DNA from: Caldithrix sp. | GTDB lineage: Bacteria > Zhuqueibacterota > Zhuqueibacteria > Thermofontimicrobiales > Sulfurfontimicrobiaceae | Direction of reading: 5' to 3' | DNA length: 64,000 nt | Assembly (NCBI GenBank): GCA_020722815.1 | Contig: DYKB01000025.1 | Location: forward strand, 1-64,000 | Shown: piece by piece, positions 25,989 to 36,049 of the stretch | Numbering within the stretch: the first letter of the stretch is position 1 | Layout: each line of letters opens with the position of its first letter | Position numbers and translations under genes: made by a program | Notes under the pieces: generated by a model | Seen by the model: the letters and a program-made list of their open reading frames with translations, nothing else | Databases searched by the model: none | Told to the model about the DNA's origin: nothing

Positions 25989-26978
25989 TTATGCCACTGT
26001 CTCAAGACTTGAAACCGTAAATTTCCCCAATCCAAAAGCACAATTTTTACCCACATGAATTAATTCGCCGACTTTCAGCCATGGCCAGAATTGATTTAAT
26101 TCCCCTTGATAAACGATTTTACCTAAATAGCCACCCAAAAACATCTTAACCTTGTCAGCAGCCGCAGTCGATTTTTCATCGGTGATTTTGCTCTCGCTTC
26201 TAATTTCAATTCTGGAAGCATGATTTACCAGATCCCGAAAATTCAATAATTTTGTCTGTTCACAATAGCTGTAAGCAATATTCGTAATCCGGGTCAAAAT
26301 TGTCTGAATAAATATCTTAAATCCGAGCGGATTGCCAAATGCTCCTGTACTCTTAATTCGAGTGGGACTTACAAATTCAATCACTATCTTTTTTAATAAT
26401 TGGTTTTTTAATTGATTATGTTGTAAAAAATCAGTTAAATAAAAGGAAACGTTTTCATTGATGATTTTTTCATTCATAAAAGAATACAGTTCTTTAATCT
26501 CTCCGCTAACCAGATTAATCCCTTCAATCCGCTTGAGAAAATACTTCCCATTACCATGATCGATCCCTATTTTACCCATTTCTTTCAGATTGATCACAAA
26601 GTATGGAAAATAATTTAAAATTTTCCCAAATAATATTAAGTTAATCGGCAATTCCTGGCCAGTTTCCAGAAATTCGGATTTTGCCTGTATCGGCAATTCA
26701 ATGATAAAAGGCTTTGGCGGATTCCGAAAGCGATTTAATTTCAATGAACTTAACTCATCCGAATTTTCGATAATTTGATAATATGGGCACTCACTGCGTT
26801 GTAGGCATACGGTACATTTTTCACCCGGGAACTTACAAGTCATACTTTTAAATGTCTCAGAGAACACCCCTCTGAACGAAGCCCCTGAATAGGCAGGGAG
26901 CTTGATAGGGGTGGTCAATTTGAGTACAAAACGATAAAACGCAATTTTAAAACCATCTGAAATATGAGTTATCACCAT
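25989..26978 (-). CDS. cas6: CRISPR-associated endoribonuclease Cas6 family (orphan)
   Basis: 329 residues resembling the Cas6 RAMP family that cuts pre-crRNA in the repeat. The N-terminal half has GASFRGVFSETFKSMTCKF and a cysteine set C48, C55, C58, C64 (CxxC and a later CPYY), common in this Cas6 branch. The C-terminus has SPTRIKSTG and the glycine-rich end WPWLKVGELIHVGKNCAFGLG, the hallmark of the Cas6 C-terminal domain. The array lies 9.4 kb away and no other cas gene is present. It is followed after 25 bp by the sigma-54 regulator. It may process the local array or act for another locus. Confidence 0.85.
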   Translation of the reverse strand: MVITHISDGFKIAFYRFVLKLTTPIKLPAYSGASFRGVFSETFKSMTCKFPGEKCTVCLQRSECPYYQIIENSDELSSLKLNRFRNPPKPFIIELPIQAKSEFLETGQELPINLILFGKILNYFPYFVINLKEMGKIGIDHGNGKYFLKRIEGINLVSGEIKELYSFMNEKIINENVSFYLTDFLQHNQLKNQLLKKIVIEFVSPTRIKSTGAFGNPLGFKIFIQTILTRITNIAYSYCEQTKLLNFRDLVNHASRIEIRSESKITDEKSTAAADKVKMFLGGYLGKIVYQGELNQFWPWLKVGELIHVGKNCAFGLGKFTVSSLETVA

Positions 26979-27400
26979 ACCCCCTTATTTATTCCTGTAG
27001 AAAAATTTTCATCCTAATTAAAAATCCATATTTAAAACTGTACAAATTCAGTTTGAATTTTATTTATTAATTTCACCTCTTTTATTAACTTAATTTATTA
27101 ACTAAATTTAAGTATGACTTTTCAGCAATTCACCATTCAAAAGTCTCCGGTTCATTTTATATTAAATTTCAAAAATTAGCTATTCTGAAAAAGTAAACAG
27201 GTAATATTGAACGTTTAATCCATCAAATATCTTAATATAATAATTGCAACGATTTTTGTCAATAAAATTGTATCATTCCAATAGATGATAATTAAAAAAA
27301 CTGAATCATGGAGATGGTAGATGAAACAAAATGAAAATTATTTTAAGCAGGATACAAGAAGTCGGGAAGTATGAAAAAATGAAATTGGTTAAAAAAACGA
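26979..27400. other. AT-rich intergenic region, no gene seen
   Basis: Upstream of cas6. The sequence is about three-quarters A+T with no coding frame, repeat family or RNA gene that I recognise. It probably holds the cas6 promoter. Confidence 0.5.
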
Positions 27401-28735
27401 TTACTCATTTTTTTTAAATTCTTGTTTTTCAAGCGATTCGGCTGGATTTTTCAAATGAATACGAACAGTAAGAATGCGGCTGCGTTCCACCTTTTCAATA
27501 ATCAAATCACAATTATCAAACTTGATCCGTTCTTTCTCTTTAGGAACATAGCCTGTGTGATCAAAAATTAATCCAGCAAGCGTATCGTAACCCTCATGAA
27601 TAGCAATCGGTATTTGTAAAACTTCCTGCAATTCATAGATATTTATCTTGGCATCGACCAGGTAATTATTGTCATCCAGTTTCCGAATAAGCGGACCTTC
27701 AATATCATATTCATCCTGAATTTCACCGACAATTTCTTCAAGGATGTCTTCCAGCGTGATCAGGCCATCAGTCCCCCCATATTCGTCGACGACAATCGCC
27801 ATGTGGATTTTATCACGTTGAAATTCCCGCAACAGTTCATCAATTTTTTTATTTTCAGGCACAAAGACCACCTGCCGTGCCAGGGAACTCAGGTCAACCG
27901 GTTGCCATTCCAATCCATCTTTCGCTGGCTTAATATATGGCAGCAGGTCTTTTGCATGAATAATTCCAATAATATTATCAATGCGATCCTGGTATAAGGG
28001 TATTCGACTATAGCCATTGACTTTAATTAAATTAATGAGTGCATCCAGTGAGGATTTTCGTTCAACACAAACCATATCAATCCGGGGGACCATGATTTCA
28101 CGAACGGTCGTTTGAGAAAATTCAAAGATGGAATGGAGCATTTCGCGTTCTTCTTCCTCGATTGCGCCTTTTTCTTCACTCACATCCAGTAAGGTCTTTA
28201 ATTCATCTTCCGAAAAATATATACCAACTTCTTTAATTCCCAATAGTTGTGAAATTGAGGCAGAAAACCTGGCCAGGACAAAAGTCACCGGATAAAATAA
28301 ATACTTGATAATATACATCAAGAACGAAATGCGCTGCGAAAATTTAGTGGCATTTTTGACGGAAATAATTTTAGGAGTTATTTCACCCAAAACAAGCAGG
28401 AAGGTGACCACAATAATAATCTCAAGAACGATGACCAAATTTTCGCTCAATCCGAATTGCCTGGAAATATCAGCGGTTATTAAGGCAGCAATAGTTGAGG
28501 CCGCAACATTTACCAGCGTGTTCCCAATCAAAATTGTAATGAGAAGCTCTCTGGGTTCTTCCAGGAGCTTCACCACGCGTAATGCCGCCGGAATGCCGCT
28601 CTCTTTTAAATGCTGTAACTTAATTTTTGATAACGAAAAAAATGCGGTTTCAGAACCTGAAAAAAATGCAGATAGGACTAAAAAGAAAAAAAAGAAAACG
28701 ATTTCCATAAAAAATGGTTCGCTACCTGTCACCAA
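27401..28735 (-). CDS. CNNM/CorC-HlyC family membrane protein
   Basis: 444 residues: an N-terminal CNNM/DUF21 membrane domain with hydrophobic segments (roughly 10-30, 65-90, 100-120, 135-155) and the FSGSETAFFSLS motif, two CBS domains (about 210-335) containing MVPRIDMVCVER and VVDEYGGTDGLITLEDILEEI, and a C-terminal CorC_HlyC domain. Family members are linked to magnesium or cobalt efflux. The real start may be ATG at residue 10 (MEIVFFF). It follows ybeY on the same strand after 45 bp, as in many genomes. Confidence 0.9.
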   Translation of the reverse strand: MVTGSEPFFMEIVFFFFFLVLSAFFSGSETAFFSLSKIKLQHLKESGIPAALRVVKLLEEPRELLITILIGNTLVNVAASTIAALITADISRQFGLSENLVIVLEIIIVVTFLLVLGEITPKIISVKNATKFSQRISFLMYIIKYLFYPVTFVLARFSASISQLLGIKEVGIYFSEDELKTLLDVSEEKGAIEEEEREMLHSIFEFSQTTVREIMVPRIDMVCVERKSSLDALINLIKVNGYSRIPLYQDRIDNIIGIIHAKDLLPYIKPAKDGLEWQPVDLSSLARQVVFVPENKKIDELLREFQRDKIHMAIVVDEYGGTDGLITLEDILEEIVGEIQDEYDIEGPLIRKLDDNNYLVDAKINIYELQEVLQIPIAIHEGYDTLAGLIFDHTGYVPKEKERIKFDNCDLIIEKVERSRILTVRIHLKNPAESLEKQEFKKNE

Positions 28736-28780
28736 AATTTTATCTACCTCCCCTAAAAAAAACTTGTTTAAGTTAAAATA

Positions 28781-29227
28781 TTAATTGGCGGTTGGATTGA
28801 TTTTTTCAAAAAAGATAGCCAAATAATAATCTTCTTTTTCTGACATGACTGCCTTTGCCTCTTCGGTTAAGTCATCATATTCAAGCAGGTGTAAAATACC
28901 ATGAATGGTAAGACGTAATAATTCATTTTGAAGACTCACCTGATAATCGCCAGCCTGATTTTTAGCAACATCCACACAAACATATACTTCACCCTCAAGA
29001 CACGGTTCCTCTGGATCATTAAGTGGAAAAGAAATAACATCGGTCGCATTATCTTTATAAAAAAATCGCTGGTTTAAATCAATAATAAAATTTTCATCAA
29101 CAAAAATAATATTGATATCTGTGTTTTTGACATCGTGATCTAACAAGATTAACTTAATAATTTTTTTAAGGTCCGATGACTTAATTTCTGAAACTTTTAC
29201 ATCAAATACAATCGTTGTGCGTATCAT
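28781..29227 (-). CDS. ybeY: Endoribonuclease YbeY with altered metal motif
   Basis: Single-strand RNase for 16S rRNA 3' maturation and quality control. The 148-residue protein has TDVISFPL and the zinc motif region HGILHLLEYDD at 109-119. The canonical motif is HGxLHLxGYDH; here H109 and H113 are kept, but the third histidine is Asp119 and the glycine is Glu116. Asp can bind zinc, so it may still be active. The gene overlaps the pgpH end by 4 bp, and the order phoH-pgpH-ybeY is the usual one, which supports the assignment. Confidence 0.9.
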   Translation of the reverse strand: MIRTTIVFDVKVSEIKSSDLKKIIKLILLDHDVKNTDINIIFVDENFIIDLNQRFFYKDNATDVISFPLNDPEEPCLEGEVYVCVDVAKNQAGDYQVSLQNELLRLTIHGILHLLEYDDLTEEAKAVMSEKEDYYLAIFFEKINPTAN

Positions 29228-31560
29228 TTTTCCTTTTCACTTATTTTGTTCTTTTTAAAAAATCTTTCCTCCTGGTCTGGATATTCAATTCGGGCATGAA
29301 AGATACCAATCAAAATTTTTTGAAAACTTTCGCCTATTTTATTCAGATCGCTTAGTGTTAACGGACATTCATCCAACTCAGACTGCAGGAAGCGCTCGTG
29401 GATGATAGAATTCACCATCGCTTTGATGCGACTGACAGTTGGATCTTTAAAAGTACGTGAAGCCGCTTCAATAATATCGGCCAGCATCACAATTCCCGTT
29501 TCTTTCGTGCGTGGCCGCGGTCCCAAATAACGGAAATCATTTTCATTTATTTTCTTATCACTTTTTGGATTTTGTTGAATTGCTTTTTGATAAAAAGAAT
29601 TCATGATATTCGTTCCATGGTGCTGCGCGATAAAATCAATAATGACACCGGGAAGCTTGTATTTTTTGGCCAGTTCGATTCCCTTGCGAACATGACTAAC
29701 TAAAATTAAAGCACTGATATTGGGAGTTAATTTTTCATGTGGATTCAGCGATCCACGATCCTGATTTTCGATGAAATACCGAGGATTAATCACTTTTCCA
29801 ATATCATGATAGTAAGCACCCACCCGGGCTAATAACGAATTTGCGCCAATTGCTTCGGCGGCAGCTTCGGATAAATTTCCCACGACAACACTATGAAAGT
29901 AGGTACCGGGAGCCTTCATCGCCAGTTCCTTTAATAATGGCTTATTCAAATCAGAGAGCTCAAGTAGTTTCATGTCCGTAGTTAAATCAAAAGCAGATTC
30001 AATGATAACAGTCAAACCATAAACCATAATCGGTGATATTAATCCATTAATCAAGCCGAATCCGACTGAAGTCATTGCTTTCATAAAAGTGGCATAATGT
30101 AAAAATTCAAGTGCGGAGATGGATATGGCGTAGCTTCCCATAATTAATAAAAGCGCTGTCAGCAACCAGTTTCGGGAACGTACCTTGTACACCGACGCCA
30201 CAGCCAGCACTCCTGCCAACAGGCAAACAATAATGATATTAAAATCCCCTCCCCGCAATGCGCTAATAATAATACTCAAACTGACAGTGCTAACAAAACC
30301 AAATTCAATATCTAGCAAGATGGTCAACAACATGGAGGCAATTGTAATTGGCATTAAATAACCAGAAAGCCCCAGATTATTTAATATAAAACATAAAAAT
30401 ATAACAAATAAGAGAATAAGAAATAAGAGAAAAATCAGTTTAAATTTAAATAAAACCGCTCTTCGTCTAACAAAAATAAAAAGCCCCAAAATTGAAAAGG
30501 CGAATAGAACAATTAAAAAACGCCCCAACCATGGTAAAAGCTGCTGAAAATGATTTTCTTCTGTTGCTCTATCGGCACGCTCCTGTGCCAAAGATTTTAA
30601 TTTTTGTAAATGCTCTTCGGTTACCCGTTCATGATTATCAATGATTCTTTCTGATTCACGGACGATACCAATAGCTGGCGGAACTGAACGAATGGCCTGT
30701 TGAATTCGTAAGTCAGTCTCAATATTATCGTAGATGATATTGGGGACTAAAAAGGCAACTAATATTTGATAACCGACTTTACCCAAAGGCGTTGGGTCAT
30801 TTTCGATTAATTTGTCGGTTTTGGTTTTAAGAAATTGCTTGGCGCCATCCAGGTCATAGTAAAAATCTAATTTTTCGATTATTTCTTCATTTTTATAAAT
30901 GACAGAGCACTTGCCTTCTCCATGTGTAATATCGATTTTTTTGATATTTAAAATTCCAATCGAATACAACTCTTTGTTTAATTGCAAGATATCTTTTTCA
31001 AATGAAAAAAGCGCTTTGGATGAGCGCTGATTAAAGCGATTATCCCGATGATTGTTGGAATTTTTTACAGCCAGCAAGCTGAATAAATTTTCATCTGAAA
31101 TAATGATGTTGTAAGATTTTAAAAAGTCGGTTAAAATTTCAATTTTTTTATTTTCATTAATAGCCGAGTCACGAATTGCCTGAATAGTAAAAATAAATCC
31201 TTCCAACCAGAGTGACTGGGCGTTTGAAATGCTATCATTTCGAACAAATACGGGATAAACGCGATTTTTTGCTTCCTTAATATCATTTTCAAGCTGTACC
31301 GGGGTTTTATTGATAGGGAAATCGAATGGAGCGATGATTTCTTCTCCAATATAAACATCTCCAACCTGCAAATTTGAAAATTCATATGAATGGGCAGAAG
31401 GAAACATCAATAGCGTCAAAAAAGTGAGCGTCAGGCCCAAAAATGCAGCAAAAATATAGGCTTGCGTCGAGCGTAATTCAGATTTTCGTCGTTCTGAAAA
31501 TGATAATTGTCGAGGAAAATTGGCGAAAAAAGTTTTTATCTTTTGCAATATTGAATTCAT
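29224..31560 (-). CDS. PgpH-type 7TM-HD cyclic-di-AMP phosphodiesterase
   Basis: Membrane HD-domain hydrolase. It has one N-terminal membrane segment (about 25-45), an extracellular 7TMR-HDED domain, seven transmembrane helices in the middle (around 350-560), and a cytoplasmic HD domain with YHDIGKV, HVRKGIELA and IAQHHGT. I chose the ATG at 31560, giving 778 residues, because the longer reading from 31662 would overlap phoH by 86 bp with a poor N-terminus. It is 16 bp after phoH and overlaps ybeY by 4 bp. c-di-AMP as substrate is from the family; not shown by sequence. Confidence 0.9.
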   Translation of the reverse strand: MNSILQKIKTFFANFPRQLSFSERRKSELRSTQAYIFAAFLGLTLTFLTLLMFPSAHSYEFSNLQVGDVYIGEEIIAPFDFPINKTPVQLENDIKEAKNRVYPVFVRNDSISNAQSLWLEGFIFTIQAIRDSAINENKKIEILTDFLKSYNIIISDENLFSLLAVKNSNNHRDNRFNQRSSKALFSFEKDILQLNKELYSIGILNIKKIDITHGEGKCSVIYKNEEIIEKLDFYYDLDGAKQFLKTKTDKLIENDPTPLGKVGYQILVAFLVPNIIYDNIETDLRIQQAIRSVPPAIGIVRESERIIDNHERVTEEHLQKLKSLAQERADRATEENHFQQLLPWLGRFLIVLFAFSILGLFIFVRRRAVLFKFKLIFLLFLILLFVIFLCFILNNLGLSGYLMPITIASMLLTILLDIEFGFVSTVSLSIIISALRGGDFNIIIVCLLAGVLAVASVYKVRSRNWLLTALLLIMGSYAISISALEFLHYATFMKAMTSVGFGLINGLISPIMVYGLTVIIESAFDLTTDMKLLELSDLNKPLLKELAMKAPGTYFHSVVVGNLSEAAAEAIGANSLLARVGAYYHDIGKVINPRYFIENQDRGSLNPHEKLTPNISALILVSHVRKGIELAKKYKLPGVIIDFIAQHHGTNIMNSFYQKAIQQNPKSDKKINENDFRYLGPRPRTKETGIVMLADIIEAASRTFKDPTVSRIKAMVNSIIHERFLQSELDECPLTLSDLNKIGESFQKILIGIFHARIEYPDQEERFFKKNKISEKEK

Positions 31561-31576
31561 TTTTAATAAAGATAGA

Positions 31577-32560
31577 CTATTTTTTAGACTGATTATTGTT
31601 GATTTCCGAATAATTTTCATAAGCCTGAATGATATCGCGTACAAGTTTATGTCGAACAACATCGTAATTCGATAAGTAAATAAAATCTACACCTTCAATT
31701 CCCTTCAAAATTTGCTGAATCTGGACGAGGCCGGAATCGGCTTTATTGGGCAGATCTATCTGCGTAATATCACCGGTAATAATCGCGCGGGAATTTATTC
31801 CCAATCTTGTTAAGAACATTTTCATTTGACCGGCAGTGGCATTTTGGGCTTCATCTAAAATAACAAAAGCATTATTCAAAGTTCGACCACGCATATACGC
31901 CAGGGGTACAATTTCGATAACACTGGTTTCAATGTATTTTTTAAGCTTGTCAGTCGCCACCATATCGAATAATGCATCGTAAAGTGGGCGTAAATAGGGA
32001 TCAATTTTTTCCTTCAGGTCACCTGGCAGGAAACCAAGGGATTCCCCTGCTTCAACCGCAGGTCGGGCGAGAATAATTTTTTCGACTTGTTTATCCCGTA
32101 GATATGACAGGGCGATTGCAACGGAAAGATAGGTTTTACCCGTACCAGCGGGACCGATCGCAAACAAGATATCATTTTTTCTGGCAGCCTGATAATATAA
32201 CTGCTGACCGGCAGTTTTGGGTTTGATAAAACCTTTTTTTGTATATAGAACAATTTCTGCGTCATCCGATTTTGGGGGAAGTTCAGCCACCTTTTCATTA
32301 CCCTTGATGATATCGATAGTCGTTTTAACTTCAAGCGCTGACAGTGAATTGTTTCGATTGGTTAAATAGATTAGTTCGGCAAAGACATTTTCGACCAATG
32401 ACAATTCTTCGGGTTCGCCAGTGACGATAAGTTCACCGTTTCGGACAAAAAAATTGGCATTAAATTTTTTTTCAATAATTTTAAGATTGCTATCGTGGAG
32501 TCCTAATAAAATTAATTGATTGACATCCTGAATTGGAATCGCTTTTTTCATCATTCCCAT
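31577..32560 (-). CDS. phoH: PhoH family protein
   Basis: 327-residue PhoH-like ATPase. N-terminal about 110 residues contain an RNA-binding KH-like segment; the helicase-like core has Walker A AIGPAGTGKTYLSVA and Walker B FVILDEAQNA, plus GDITQIDLP. In many bacteria it precedes 7TM-HD and ybeY genes and acts in RNA metabolism. It is the first gene of this three- to four-gene unit; a terminator for the upstream gene lies just before it. Confidence 0.93.
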   Translation of the reverse strand: MGMMKKAIPIQDVNQLILLGLHDSNLKIIEKKFNANFFVRNGELIVTGEPEELSLVENVFAELIYLTNRNNSLSALEVKTTIDIIKGNEKVAELPPKSDDAEIVLYTKKGFIKPKTAGQQLYYQAARKNDILFAIGPAGTGKTYLSVAIALSYLRDKQVEKIILARPAVEAGESLGFLPGDLKEKIDPYLRPLYDALFDMVATDKLKKYIETSVIEIVPLAYMRGRTLNNAFVILDEAQNATAGQMKMFLTRLGINSRAIITGDITQIDLPNKADSGLVQIQQILKGIEGVDFIYLSNYDVVRHKLVRDIIQAYENYSEINNNQSKK

Positions 32561-32585
32561 CGTCTATATTAAATGCCTATGTAAA

Positions 32586-32633
32586 TAAAAAAAGCTCTTA
32601 GCCGCTGAAAGAAACCAGACAACCAAGAGCTTT
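32586..32633 (-). terminator. Terminator of the LysM gene
   Basis: On the minus strand AAAGCTCTT pairs with AAGAGCTTT (32625-32633 with 32591-32599) and is followed by TTTTATTTAC. It separates the LysM gene from phoH. Confidence 0.85.
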
Positions 32634-32742
32634 GTAATGCCATAAAAAATTTTTCCAACACGTGTTAGTTTTTTTTCTGCGATCAATCATAAATGCACCT
32701 ATCGTAATTAAGATTGATTGCAGATGATTATACGCGAGAAAA

Positions 32743-33606
32743 TTATTTGCCAGGAATAATTAATATCTGATGCGGATAAAGCATTTTGCTACCTTCGGTC
32801 TTATTACTCTTTTCGATGACCGTTTTATTTGCTTCATAAATTTCGGTCCATCGGGTTGGATCACCGAATACATCAGGTTTACCAGCAATTAATTTTAAAT
32901 AATCGCCTTTTTCGACCAGATATTCATTTGATTCCAATTTACGCTGAATTTTCAGGTTCCAGTCAGGATAGATCAAATCTGGATTTTTAATCAGGTCACG
33001 ATTTTTGGTATAAATACGAATCCATTGATAAGGATCACCGTAAATGTCATCTTTTTGGGCGATTTTCCAAAGATAATCGCCTTTAATGACAACATATTCG
33101 TCCCATTTTCTCGCGGCATCCAATGTTGCATGCAGTTGAGCGATTTTGCCTTTTATATCAGCAATCTTATTTTGGGCTTTGGTCAGTGCCGAAATCTTGC
33201 TAGCCTCATATTCAGCAAGTTTCTTTTCAAGTTCGTCGATTTCTTTTTTACGCTGATACAATTCGTCAGGCGTAAGTCGACTCAGGGCATCGACCTCTCC
33301 CTCTAAATTTTCAAGAGCACTCATGTACTCCCGTACGCCGGCTTCATCGGTTCCGAGTAGCGCATAGATTTCTTGCCACTCTTTATTGGTTTCTTCATCA
33401 GCCGTGGCGATTTCTTTTTTTAGCGCATCGATTTCGCCTTCAACTTTGGTAATCGCATCTTTGGCGACTTTTTCACGATTTTGCCACTCAGCCAGTTGTG
33501 CGTTGTATTCTTCCATGGTCATTTTTTCTTGCGCGAATACATTCGCGAGGCCGACCGTTAAAGCAAAGACAACAACGAGTGGCAGTACTAATTTTCGAAT
33601 ATTCAT
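32743..33606 (-). CDS. Secreted LysM protein with coiled coil
   Basis: 287 residues. A signal peptide (LVLPLVVVFALTVGLANVFAQ) leads into a long charged coiled coil (about 30-165, rich in Glu, Lys, Ala). Two LysM-like modules follow, marked by YVVIKGDYLWKIAQKDD and YLVEKGDYLKLIAGKPD, and a terminal LYPHQILIIPGK. LysM modules bind peptidoglycan, so a periplasmic, cell-wall-linked protein is likely; YgaU-like proteins share this ending. The small lipoprotein gene upstream (38-bp gap) also has a coiled coil and is probably in the same operon. Confidence 0.88.
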   Translation of the reverse strand: MNIRKLVLPLVVVFALTVGLANVFAQEKMTMEEYNAQLAEWQNREKVAKDAITKVEGEIDALKKEIATADEETNKEWQEIYALLGTDEAGVREYMSALENLEGEVDALSRLTPDELYQRKKEIDELEKKLAEYEASKISALTKAQNKIADIKGKIAQLHATLDAARKWDEYVVIKGDYLWKIAQKDDIYGDPYQWIRIYTKNRDLIKNPDLIYPDWNLKIQRKLESNEYLVEKGDYLKLIAGKPDVFGDPTRWTEIYEANKTVIEKSNKTEGSKMLYPHQILIIPGK

Positions 33607-33644
33607 TTAAACCCTCCAAGTAAAAACAGAGTTAGTAAAATTAA

Positions 33645-33917
33645 TTATTTGCCCTCTAAACGTTGTTGAACTAATGCTTTTTCTTTCTTGGCTTCTTCAA
33701 GAGCCATTTTTTTCTTGCTTAACTGATTCTCCAGATCGGCTTTTTCGCGCTGCAATTTGCCTAATTGCTCCTCGGCTGCCAACGCGGCCTTTTTCTGCTC
33801 TTCTAGCTTTGCTAGTTGTTCCTGGTTGGGGTGCTTCGTACAACCGGTCATATAAAGCCCCATAAAAAAGATGCCAGTCACTAATAAAAGCGCGACGAAT
33901 CTGCTGGCTTTTCGCAT
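33645..33917 (-). CDS. Small coiled-coil lipoprotein
   Basis: 90 residues. Signal peptide with lipobox-like LYMTGC (cysteine at about residue 25) followed by a single long helix with repeating Leu/Lys/Glu (EQLGKLQREKADLENQLS). It resembles Lpp-like or spacer lipoproteins in layout only. I start at 33917: GGAAGGAGGTG precedes it by eight bases, whereas the earlier codon is inside that site. It lies just upstream of the LysM gene; a joint envelope role is inferred. Confidence 0.8.
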   Translation of the reverse strand: MRKASRFVALLLVTGIFFMGLYMTGCTKHPNQEQLAKLEEQKKAALAAEEQLGKLQREKADLENQLSKKKMALEEAKKEKALVQQRLEGK

Positions 33918-34142
33918 TAAGTTAACACCTCCTTCCAAACATCTGTTAAGTTATTCCGCCCCTGGAACTGCCCCTCCGATACACTGATTATTAATTAATA
34001 AAAATTTTAAATTTAATTTGTTAAAATACCTTTTAACAATAAGGTTATTTTAACAGTTAAGTGATTCAATAATAGCAAAAAAAAAAATAATTGTCAAGGG
34101 AAAAATTACAAACGAGCCATAAATTTTATTTAAATTATGGTG

Positions 34143-35936
34143 TTACTCCTGATCCGCGACTGATTTCTCCAAAATCAGTCCTAATTCTTTCAATTGCACG
34201 GGGGAAACAGTCGTTGGTGCGTTATCCATCAACGATAGTGCACTGGTTGTTTTCGGAAATGCAATAACATCCCGCAAGGAAGTCCTGCCGGCCAGTAGCA
34301 TTGCTAACCGATCAAATCCAAAGGCAATACCACCATGAGGGGGTGCTCCATACTGAAAAGCATCCATTAAAAAGCCAAATTTTTGTTCCGCTTCCTGCGC
34401 GTCGATTTGCAAAACTTTAAATATTTCTTTTTGTAATTCCCGGGAATGGATTCGAATGCTCCCGCCAGCAATTTCATATCCATCAAGCACCAAATCATAA
34501 GCCTTCGCCCGAACTTCGGCCGGCTTTTCAGCAAGCTGAGGAATGTCGTCATCCATTGGGGAGGTAAATGGATGATGTCGTGAGACATATCGATTTTCCT
34601 CCGGACTGAATTCGAGTAAAGGAAAATCAACAATCCACAACAGTTGATGTTTATCTTTATCGATTAAATTTTCTTCCCGTGCCAATTTGAGACGCAGACT
34701 TCCCATCAAAGTATATGCTTTTTCCGATTCATCTGCCACCAATAATAATAAATCACCTGGTGAAGCTTGCATGGCCTGATTTAAAGCTAAAATTTCAGTT
34801 GGACTAAAAAATTTTGATAGTGAAGAATCCCACCCATTTTCACTCACTTTTATCTGTACCAGGCCTTTTCCACCCGTTTCAAGAATATAGCTATTTAATT
34901 CATCCATCCGTTTCCGCGAATAACCAGCACCATTTTTCAGGCAAATCCCGCAAATAATTTGATGATTTTCAGCGGCCTGACGGAAAACTTTAAATTCAGT
35001 CTTTTTAACCAGTTCCGTCACTGTAGCAATTTCCATCCCAAAACGTAGATCCGGCTTATCAGAACCAAACCGTTGTTGTGCTTCAGCGAAAGTCAGGCGG
35101 GGGATTGGCGTTTTGAGATTTTCCTGAAAGAATTCCTGGAAAACCTCTTTCATGAAACCTTCCATAACGGCATAAATATCTTCCGGTTCGACAAATGACA
35201 TTTCGATATCGATCTGGGTAAACTCTGGCTGTCTGTCAGAACGTAAATCCTCATCCCGAAAACAACGAACAATTTGAAAATAGCGGTCGAAACCCGCCAC
35301 CATCAACAATTGCTTATAGGTTTGCGGTGATTGTGGAAGCGCATAAAATCTTCCTTTATAATTACGACTGGGAACAAGATAGTCACGGGCACCTTCAGGG
35401 GTGCTTTTCATAAGATAAGGCGTTTCGATTTCAACAAAACTATTTTTTGTAAAATAATTACGGGCCAATTGATATAATTTATGTCGCAAAATCAGGTTTG
35501 CTTGCATTTCGGGACGGCGTAAATCAAGATAGCGGTACTTTAAGCGATTTTCCTCGGTTGCGTCAACCTGATCAACAATTGGGAAAGGTGTGGTAATTGC
35601 CTCATTCAATATTTTGATTTCATGGGTCACAATCTCAATTTCTCCAGTACTGCGATTTGGATTGATCATTGCAGCCGGACGTTGTCGCACATAGCCTTTA
35701 ATGGCAACGACAAACTCGTTCCGCAGTTGTCGGGCACGTTCATACGTCTTTGAGTCAATTTGTGAATCAAAAATAATCTGAGTGATCCCATATCGATCAC
35801 GTAAATCCACAAAAATTAAACCGCCATGATCACGCCGCCGATGAATCCAGCCCATTAAAGTTACTAATTGATTAACATGTGAACGATTGAGTTCCCCACA
35901 AGTGTGTGTGCGTTTCCAGCCACCGAGCGGTTCCAA
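34143..35936 (-). CDS. aspS: Aspartyl-tRNA synthetase, bacterial type
   Basis: Class II synthetase that charges tRNA-Asp. 597 residues: N-terminal OB-fold anticodon-binding domain (HTCGELNRSHV), class II motif 2 (FDRYFQIVRCFRDEDLRSDRQPEFTQID), the bacterial GAD insertion, and motif 3 (GGIAFGFDRLAMLLAG). Length and insert fit the bacterial form. It is monocistronic by position. A discriminating or non-discriminating type cannot be judged here. Confidence 0.97.
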   Translation of the reverse strand: MEPLGGWKRTHTCGELNRSHVNQLVTLMGWIHRRRDHGGLIFVDLRDRYGITQIIFDSQIDSKTYERARQLRNEFVVAIKGYVRQRPAAMINPNRSTGEIEIVTHEIKILNEAITTPFPIVDQVDATEENRLKYRYLDLRRPEMQANLILRHKLYQLARNYFTKNSFVEIETPYLMKSTPEGARDYLVPSRNYKGRFYALPQSPQTYKQLLMVAGFDRYFQIVRCFRDEDLRSDRQPEFTQIDIEMSFVEPEDIYAVMEGFMKEVFQEFFQENLKTPIPRLTFAEAQQRFGSDKPDLRFGMEIATVTELVKKTEFKVFRQAAENHQIICGICLKNGAGYSRKRMDELNSYILETGGKGLVQIKVSENGWDSSLSKFFSPTEILALNQAMQASPGDLLLLVADESEKAYTLMGSLRLKLAREENLIDKDKHQLLWIVDFPLLEFSPEENRYVSRHHPFTSPMDDDIPQLAEKPAEVRAKAYDLVLDGYEIAGGSIRIHSRELQKEIFKVLQIDAQEAEQKFGFLMDAFQYGAPPHGGIAFGFDRLAMLLAGRTSLRDVIAFPKTTSALSLMDNAPTTVSPVQLKELGLILEKSVADQE

Positions 35937-36049
35937 GTTGCAAGCTCCTGTTTAAAGTTTTATATGAGATTTGATGGTTTAAATGAATGAACTATTCGAG
36001 TTTTAACGTATTGCATTTTGTTAAGTTCCCAATAAACATTGGTTTTGAA

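Noticed and set aside
31561..31662. Longer pgpH start
   Set aside because: It would overlap phoH by 86 bp and gives an unlikely N-terminus.
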